Shown here piece by piece: positions 22,379-27,217 of a stretch of 27,217 nt of DNA. Source of the stretch: Lachnospiraceae bacterium UBA1729 (lineage in GTDB: Bacteria; Bacillota; Clostridia; Lachnospirales; Lachnospiraceae); assembly GCA_002315945.1 (NCBI GenBank), contig DCIJ01000008.1:4565-31781 (forward strand), written 5' to 3'. The notes beneath the pieces were generated by a model that was not told where the DNA came from, searched no databases, and saw only the letters and a list, made by a program, of their open reading frames with translations. Within the stretch, counting starts at the first letter, position 1; each line of letters begins with the position of its first letter. The position numbers were made by a program, and so were the translations under genes.

Positions 22379-23639
22379 CCACAATCTTAACAGATATGGT
22401 CTTGCCCTCAGTCCAGCTCAATACACATACAGGAAGAGGATAGTCATTACGGAATCTAAAGTCCAAAGTTCCCTCTGCCACAGTTGCATCTCTTCCCTTA
22501 GGTACATATGTAACAGGGAGACTGTGGGGATGTCTCTCTACAACAGTGAGATTATCATTCAGTACAGCATTATACAATGTAGAGGAAACCTGGCATACGC
22601 CACCGCCCATACCTACAGCATGCTGTCCATTATCAAATACGCCGGCCAGCTTATATCCATTAGCGGAGGTCCTTGGTAACAGAGACTTATCATATGAGAA
22701 AGTCTGTCCCGGGAAAACTACTCGTCCATTTATTCTTGAAGCTGCTACAGCAATATTACTGCAGCGGTTAGCTCCACTGGTTTTATATGCAGTAGTAAAG
22801 CCCTCTCCAATATCCTGCAGATTAAAGCGCATACCATTCATTACTACATATTTATTATCATATGTCTCAAACTGGGCAGGATTGGTATCCTTCCAGAGAG
22901 TTGTTGCTTCTGCTACAAATTTGCGAGCCTGCTGTTTGGTTTGCTCATCCTTGTCAGCAGGATTTCCCAGAGCTGCAATTCTGGCAGCTTCTTCGGCTGC
23001 TTTGGCTGCTGCTTCTGCAGCCTGTGCCTGAGCCTTGGCTGCTTCCTCTGCTGCCTGTGCCTGAGCCTTGGCCGCTTCCTCTGCTGCCTGCGCCTGAGCC
23101 TTAGCTGCTTCTTCTGCTGCCTGTGCCTGTGCTTTTGCTGCTTCTTCAGCCAGCTGAGCCTTGGCATCTGTCAGAGTTTTTTGCATAGCAGCCACATTAT
23201 CCTTGGCCTGACCTGCCAGATCCATTACAGACTTAAGATTGGTCTCTGCCTTTGTAGCAGCTTCCAGCGCCTGATTGTATACAGCAGTTGCCTGTGTAAG
23301 CTTAAGTTCAGCAGCTGCAGCCTGTGCCTTGGCAGCGGCAAGAGTTGCCTCATCCGGAGAAGCCAAAACCACTGCCTCATAATGAGCCTTTTCAAACTCT
23401 GCCAGCTTCTTAGCTTCATCAGCCTTTTTTAATTCAGCCTGAAGAACTTCATTTACATTATTAGCTTCTATAACTTTGAGTCTGTAGTTTTCAACAACTG
23501 CCTGGGCTGCAACAATCTCAGCCTCTGTAGGCACAACTGCCGGTGTCTTTGAAGCAGCATTATTCTTAGCTGCAAAAGCAGTCAGACTCATTGACATTGC
23601 CGCCAGTACAGCAATTCCGGTAATTACTATTTTTTTCAC
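22362..23639 (-). CDS. Secreted coiled-coil protein with VanW domain
   Basis: A 425-residue exported protein. The start is GTG (23639), 5 nt after AGGGGA. Residues 1-24 (MKKIVITGIAVLAAMSMSLT followed by AFAA) are a signal peptide with an AxA-type cleavage site. Residues about 30-240 are an Ala/Glu/Lys/Gln-rich coiled coil ending in four 11-residue tandem repeats (AAEEAAKAQAQ). The C-terminal third is a VanW/YoaR-like domain: NRCSNIAVAASRINGRVVFP, GQTFSYDKSL, then GMGGGVCQVSSTLYNAVL and ERHPHSLPVTYVP. VanW domains occur in cell-wall-associated proteins, including vancomycin-resistance clusters, but the function is unknown; nothing else here suggests antibiotic resistance. The helical region probably spans or binds the cell wall. 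The gene has its own promoter and no clear terminator before the infC promoter. Confidence 0.93.
   Translation of the reverse strand: MKKIVITGIAVLAAMSMSLTAFAAKNNAASKTPAVVPTEAEIVAAQAVVENYRLKVIEANNVNEVLQAELKKADEAKKLAEFEKAHYEAVVLASPDEATLAAAKAQAAAAELKLTQATAVYNQALEAATKAETNLKSVMDLAGQAKDNVAAMQKTLTDAKAQLAEEAAKAQAQAAEEAAKAQAQAAEEAAKAQAQAAEEAAKAQAQAAEAAAKAAEEAARIAALGNPADKDEQTKQQARKFVAEATTLWKDTNPAQFETYDNKYVVMNGMRFNLQDIGEGFTTAYKTSGANRCSNIAVAASRINGRVVFPGQTFSYDKSLLPRTSANGYKLAGVFDNGQHAVGMGGGVCQVSSTLYNAVLNDNLTVVERHPHSLPVTYVPKGRDATVAEGTLDFRFRNDYPLPVCVLSWTEGKTISVKIVAVQVP
23020..23151. repeat. Four 33-bp tandem repeats encoding AAEEAAKAQAQ-type units
   Basis: Units at 23020-23052, 23053-23085, 23086-23118 and 23119-23151 differ at only a few mostly synonymous positions. 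They lengthen the coiled coil by 11 residues (three heptad-like turns) each and are in frame, so copy number could vary between strains without breaking the gene. Confidence 0.9.
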
Positions 23640-23685
23640 GTTTTTCCCCTCAATTTATATAAAATCATTCTCATTATCCCTACAA

Positions 23686-23714
23686 ATGTTAAATTCAAAG
23701 ATAATTCCTGTCAA
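23686..23714 (-). promoter_or_regulatory. Sigma-A promoter of the VanW gene
   Basis: On the minus strand: -35 TTGACA (23709-23714), a 17-nt spacer and -10 TAACAT (23686-23691). The GTG start is about 40 nt downstream of the expected transcription start. Confidence 0.75.
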
Positions 23715-23724
23715 TGTGCAAAAA

Positions 23725-23755
23725 TCACAAAAGAAATCCTAATTTCCGGGATTTT
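23725..23755 (-). terminator. Weak terminator candidate after rnhA
   Basis: On the minus strand AAATCC pairs with GGATTT across a 9-nt loop, followed by CTTTTGTGATTTTT. The stem is short and A/T-rich, so termination may be partial. It starts just after the rnhA stop codon. Confidence 0.4.
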
Positions 23756-23757
23756 GT

Positions 23758-24204
23758 CTACAGGTAACTGTCAGCTGCCTGAGTTGCCAGAGCATCACAC
23801 CTCTCATTCTCCGGATGACCTGCATGCCCCTTGACCCATTGCCAGGTAATTTTATGGGGTTTGGCTGCATCCAGGAGACGTTTCCACAGATCCACATTCT
23901 TAACAGGATCCTTGCCTCTCTTCCACCCCTTCATAATCCAGCCCTCAATCCAGTGCTGATTAAAGGCATCTATTACATATTTTGAATCAGATATTACAGT
24001 GACTTCACAGGGCTTGGTCAGAGCCTCCAGGCCTGTAATGACCCCCATAAGCTCCATTCTGTTGTTAGTAGTATCAGCCTCGCCTCCACTGTACTCTCTC
24101 TCATGCAGCACTCCCTTACCATCTGTATACTGCAAAATTGTACCGAATCCTCCCGGCCCCGGATTCCCTCTAGAGGAACCATCCGAAAATAATGTTACCT
24201 TCAT
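23758..24204 (-). CDS. rnhA: Ribonuclease HI
   Basis: RNase HI degrades the RNA strand of RNA-DNA hybrids. The 148-residue protein is of classic length. All catalytic residues are present: D8 in LFSDGSSRGNPGPGG, E51 in NNRMELMGV, D73 in VISDSKYVIDA and D137 in NERCDALA. H127 lies in the VKGHAGHPENERCD loop, and the basic handle region is WIEGWIMKGWKRGKDP. Its ATG overlaps the stop of the MutS-like gene by 4 nt (ATGA), a sign of translational coupling and perhaps of joint action in nucleic acid maintenance. Confidence 0.97.
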   Translation of the reverse strand: MKVTLFSDGSSRGNPGPGGFGTILQYTDGKGVLHEREYSGGEADTTNNRMELMGVITGLEALTKPCEVTVISDSKYVIDAFNQHWIEGWIMKGWKRGKDPVKNVDLWKRLLDAAKPHKITWQWVKGHAGHPENERCDALATQAADSYL

Positions 24205-25889
24205 TTAAGCCTCCACTCGCCTGTATTTTCAAATTCCCTGGCCATAGCCACTGCATTTTCAATAATTTCAGAATCATAACCCATAATCTTCAGCAGACCA
24301 ATTGCATTCCTGCTGGTGGCCTTTCCAGGAATCAGTTCATAAGAAAAATGAATATCATCACTTCTCATCTCCTCAGTAAAGTGATAATTATCAAATTCAT
24401 TCTCCAGCAGATGGGTCAGCTCATAGTCATGCGTCGCGCAGAATACCGTAATATTGCCTGCAGCCATACTTCGTAGTATGGAACAGGATGCCGCAATCCT
24501 TTCTATGGTATTGGTGCCCCTCAGCACCTCATCCACAAAGCATACCGTCCGTCTCTGCCCGCTAGCTATTCTCTTCAGGGCTTTTATCTCAGCCATGTAA
24601 TAGCTGTCGCCCTGTAAAATGTCGTCCCTTACTCCCATGGAGCAGATTACATTTACAAAGGGCATTTTAACTCTGAGGGCTGTAACTGTATTAACCGTCT
24701 GGGCAAAAATAAGCTGAAGAGCAATATTTTTTAAAAAAGTAGATTTGCCTGACGCATTTGATCCGGTTATCAGCACATTTCTATCAGTTACACGGATGCT
24801 AACCGGGACCGGAGCTGCCAACAGCATGTGGCTTGCCTGCTCAATATATATTTCGCCCCCATCAGAATCATTTCTAATTTTCCTGCCGTCAGAAAATTCC
24901 GGCACAGACCAGGTCTTAAGGGATGCCCTCCAGCAATAGATACTTAAAACAAAATCGCAAAATCCCAGATAGCGGCTTTTGGCATAAGCCTGCTGCCAGC
25001 TCTCCTCTATATTTTTTTCAAGCAGATACATCCAAACCAGGTCCACATGAAACAGCATATTAACATACACCATCACCGATTCAGACATAGGTCCTGATTG
25101 CATAGGGGATTTGATTTTTTTGACCTTATGCTGACCAGATGAAGCATTATTTCGAAGTGCACAGTCATCTGTAATCCCTGTGTCATAACCCGAGAATACC
25201 TTTTTCATTTCTCTGGTAAAGGAACACTTATTCAGACTATCCGTCATCTCCTCCATGGATACAATCCATTTCACACAGGCCATGAGCTTTGCCAACTGCA
25301 CCTTCTTCTTAAAATAGGATACAACCATGAAGCTTGCCCACAGAATCAGTGCAATCACACCTGTTGGAGGGTTAATGGCCACCAGAACAAATCCTGCCAG
25401 ATAGGGAAGCCAAAGTGCCATCTCCACATAGGCTCTCCTGCCATCTCCATTCTCTATTTTTTCACAGCTTCCTGGTCCCTTGGAATAAAGAATCAAAGTC
25501 TTGAGCAGTTCATCCAGATTATTGCCAGCTATGGACAGAGCCTGTTCCAGGGCATTCAGCCTGTCAGCAGCACCCACCGGATTTCTAAGGACCTGCTGGA
25601 GATATTCATATCCTTCAAGGGTCTGACAGTAATTCATTCTATCCAGAACCCGGTCCATATCCAGATTGTCCCAGGTAATATCATCTATTACAGGCCCATT
25701 TTCTGCCAAAGCTCTTGCAGACCTTGGGTTCTTTGGGTTGTAACGCAAAGAAGTCTGGGGGATTTTTCCCACCAGACCCTTCAATTTTTCAAGCTTATTT
25801 TTTTTCTTTTTTATTTCGTTAATATAGCCTCTGTAAAAAATAAAAACAATCAGGGCTCCCAACGATATTAATATTAAAACATAATCCAT
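24201..25889 (-). CDS. Membrane-anchored MutS-family ATPase
   Basis: A 562-residue protein with a MutS-type ATPase C-terminus. Walker A GSNASGKSTF is near residue 375, GDSYYMAEIKALKRI holds the signature region, and Walker B/D-loop VCFVDEVLRGTNTIER is near 450, followed by the switch His in ATHDYEL. Before it, DNLDMDRVLDRMNYCQTLEG (from about residue 75) resembles the start of the MutS core/clamp region. Unlike mismatch-repair MutS it lacks domain I with the F-x-E motif, and unlike MutS2 it lacks a Smr nuclease tail. It carries hydrophobic helices at residues 4-22 and, as a pair, at about 160-205, so it is predicted membrane-bound. Role unknown. It starts 14 bp after the GGDEF gene and overlaps rnhA. 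Confidence 0.88.
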   Translation of the reverse strand: MDYVLILISLGALIVFIFYRGYINEIKKKKNKLEKLKGLVGKIPQTSLRYNPKNPRSARALAENGPVIDDITWDNLDMDRVLDRMNYCQTLEGYEYLQQVLRNPVGAADRLNALEQALSIAGNNLDELLKTLILYSKGPGSCEKIENGDGRRAYVEMALWLPYLAGFVLVAINPPTGVIALILWASFMVVSYFKKKVQLAKLMACVKWIVSMEEMTDSLNKCSFTREMKKVFSGYDTGITDDCALRNNASSGQHKVKKIKSPMQSGPMSESVMVYVNMLFHVDLVWMYLLEKNIEESWQQAYAKSRYLGFCDFVLSIYCWRASLKTWSVPEFSDGRKIRNDSDGGEIYIEQASHMLLAAPVPVSIRVTDRNVLITGSNASGKSTFLKNIALQLIFAQTVNTVTALRVKMPFVNVICSMGVRDDILQGDSYYMAEIKALKRIASGQRRTVCFVDEVLRGTNTIERIAASCSILRSMAAGNITVFCATHDYELTHLLENEFDNYHFTEEMRSDDIHFSYELIPGKATSRNAIGLLKIMGYDSEIIENAVAMAREFENTGEWRLK

Positions 25890-25903
25890 TAACTTTTTTG
25901 TTC

Positions 25904-27217
25904 CTACAAAAGTCCTGCTGCCGCTTTATGAGCTCGTTTTTCAGTATACATCATATGGTCTGCTCTCTTTAATGTATCATGGAGCCTTTTGTCCTTAGTC
26001 GCATCAAAACTTGCCACACCCACATAAATACTTAATTCATCTGCATTCTCTGCAACCTTCTGGGCAAACAATACCTTCAGCGAATTTGAAATGAATATCT
26101 GCTCTGTATCATCAATCTGATCCATAACTGCGCAAAATTCATCTCCACCAATACGATAACACTTGGCACGGTCTCCAAAGCTTTCACTAATGGCCTCTGC
26201 AGCTGTCTTGATATACCAGTCTCCATAATCATGGCCCCAGTTATCATTGCAACGCTTCAGGCTGTTTAAGTCCATCATGTAAATGGTAGTAGGTCTGACT
26301 GAGACCTGTTCATCTTCAATGGTTGTCCTGTCAACAAATTCCTGTTGAAAAGCCAGTCTGTTACCCAGACCTGTAAGAGCATCCATCATAGCCATCTTAC
26401 GATATACTTCGTTTTCTTTGTACTGCAAAATCATCTGATTAGTTGAGCGCATATTGCCGAATACGTTGAAGGCCACATATAGCAAAAAGCCTGTGGTTCC
26501 AACCAGAATAATTCTGTTAGACAGATAATATATTATCATTTCAGCTGCAGTTGCCAGCATCAGAGCAATCAGACACCCACTGTAGACATATGTCTCTTTG
26601 TCTTTTTTCCCATGTAATGCCTCATTAATAACCATGTATATAGAGAGTACCAGCATACACAGAATTGTCAGGGATGTCATCCACAGGGAATCTCTTATTT
26701 CCACCAGACTCATTACCTGCAGTGTGGATCTGATAATAATGACTATGCCTGCAAATACACAGAAGCTTTTCCATACTACAGGTTTGATAGAGGTAAATAT
26801 CTCCTTGGTGTAGAGAATGAAACACAAAGGCATCATCATTAATGCACCATGATCAATAATAACCGTGAAGATATTTAATGATGTAAGCAGTTCCACAAGT
26901 CGGCTTTCACATATGCTCCACACTCCCAAAAACAGGGTAAAGCTGGCAAAATATGACAACCTCACATTGACATCATTAATTGCGTCTATTCCAACCACAT
27001 ACCAGTATACAAGCATTCCAAAGCCCAAAAGGATTACTACCAGTCCCACAAAGGCTTTAGGCGCATTTTCAGCAATAATGACATTAGTAATATGGCTTTC
27101 AGGACCAATATAAAATTCATCACTCGGCCTGGTACTTTTTCCGATGCTTTCAACCACAAACTCTATTTCTTTATCAGCATACTGTCTGTTCAGGTTGATA
27201 TAATTCCATACATAGCC
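25904..27217 (-). CDS. 7TM sensor diguanylate cyclase (GGDEF), 5' end outside window
   Basis: The reading frame is open to the window edge. A GTG at 27157 has no ribosome binding site, and the codons before it (GYVWNYINLNRQYADKEIEF) look like real protein, so the true start lies beyond 27217. Visible parts, in order: the end of an extracytoplasmic domain, seven hydrophobic helices (as in 7TMR-DISM receptors), a linker, and a GGDEF domain from MDALTGLGNRLAF to the end. The active-site motif RIGGDEF is intact and the Mg2+ Asp in MMDLNSLKRCND is present, so cyclic di-GMP synthesis is expected. The RxxD inhibitory site that would precede the motif is absent (GDRA instead), so product inhibition is unlikely. 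The MutS-like gene follows after 14 bp. Confidence 0.92.
   Translation of the reverse strand, partial: GYVWNYINLNRQYADKEIEFVVESIGKSTRPSDEFYIGPESHITNVIIAENAPKAFVGLVVILLGFGMLVYWYVVGIDAINDVNVRLSYFASFTLFLGVWSICESRLVELLTSLNIFTVIIDHGALMMMPLCFILYTKEIFTSIKPVVWKSFCVFAGIVIIIRSTLQVMSLVEIRDSLWMTSLTILCMLVLSIYMVINEALHGKKDKETYVYSGCLIALMLATAAEMIIYYLSNRIILVGTTGFLLYVAFNVFGNMRSTNQMILQYKENEVYRKMAMMDALTGLGNRLAFQQEFVDRTTIEDEQVSVRPTTIYMMDLNSLKRCNDNWGHDYGDWYIKTAAEAISESFGDRAKCYRIGGDEFCAVMDQIDDTEQIFISNSLKVLFAQKVAENADELSIYVGVASFDATKDKRLHDTLKRADHMMYTEKRAHKAAAGLL

Noticed and set aside
23020..23151. 33-bp repeats as a possible CRISPR array
   Set aside because: The units are directly adjacent with no spacers, stay in frame and encode a coiled-coil repeat; no cas genes are present.
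22362..23639. Vancomycin-resistance determinant
   Set aside because: A VanW domain alone does not confer resistance; there is no vanA/B-type ligase, vanH, vanX or two-component pair in the window.
25904..27157. Complete GGDEF gene starting at the GTG at 27157
   Set aside because: There is no ribosome binding site, and the open, protein-like frame continues to the window edge.

Overview
All supported genes lie on the minus strand, so transcription runs from high to low coordinates. Gene content and regulatory style (moderate-to-low GC, strong AGGAGG ribosome binding sites, sigma-A promoters with 17-nt spacers) suggest an anaerobic Clostridia member, most likely a Lachnospiraceae (Butyrivibrio/Roseburia-like) gut or rumen bacterium. 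Supporting traits are a Re-type citrate synthase with NADP isocitrate dehydrogenase, a BspA-like leucine-rich-repeat wall protein, a 7TM-GGDEF protein and an infC-rpmI-rplT operon with a Firmicutes-style attenuated leader. I saw no mobile element, CRISPR array, rRNA or tRNA. No gene-free stretch exceeds 300 bases; the three largest (6462-6744, 15442-15721, 22084-22361) hold promoters, operators, terminators and a leader RNA, listed below.

Layout in transcription order, right to left. (a) 27217-23758: a 7TM-GGDEF gene cut by the window edge, a membrane-anchored MutS-like ATPase, and rnhA overlapping it by 4 nt. (b) 23714-22362: a secreted coiled-coil/VanW protein with its own promoter. (c) 22312-20917: infC-rpmI-rplT, with promoter, long leader, attenuator and a likely AUU start for infC. 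(d) 20836-18778: one gene fusing a galactokinase-like GHMP kinase to a GalU-like nucleotidyltransferase. (e) 18789-15602: a large polytopic membrane protein, uridine kinase and a four-helix membrane protein. (f) 15524-8354: two cell-surface genes, a membrane-anchored Cys-knuckle/Ser-rich protein and a 1820-residue LRR/InlB-repeat protein with a sortase signal. (g) 8302-6659: an AGCS amino-acid:cation symporter. (h) 6609-1287: an apparent six-gene operon of Re-citrate synthase, a GntR/FCD regulator, isocitrate dehydrogenase, rsmD, coaD and a coiled-coil protein. (i) 1216-1: a small membrane protein and an MFS transporter cut by the edge.

The most coherent regulatory story is in (g) and (h). 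The promoter of the citrate synthase operon and that of the symporter share an architecture, TTGAC(T/A)-N17-TACAAT, with a TGTATACAAT palindrome or near-palindrome laid over the -10 box. That palindrome suits the GntR/FCD regulator encoded just behind citrate synthase, which suggests joint control of 2-oxoglutarate/glutamate synthesis and amino-acid uptake. Other items worth a second look are the kinase-nucleotidyltransferase fusion, the membrane-anchored MutS homologue, and the infC leader, where mutually exclusive terminator and antiterminator pairings can be read from the sequence.
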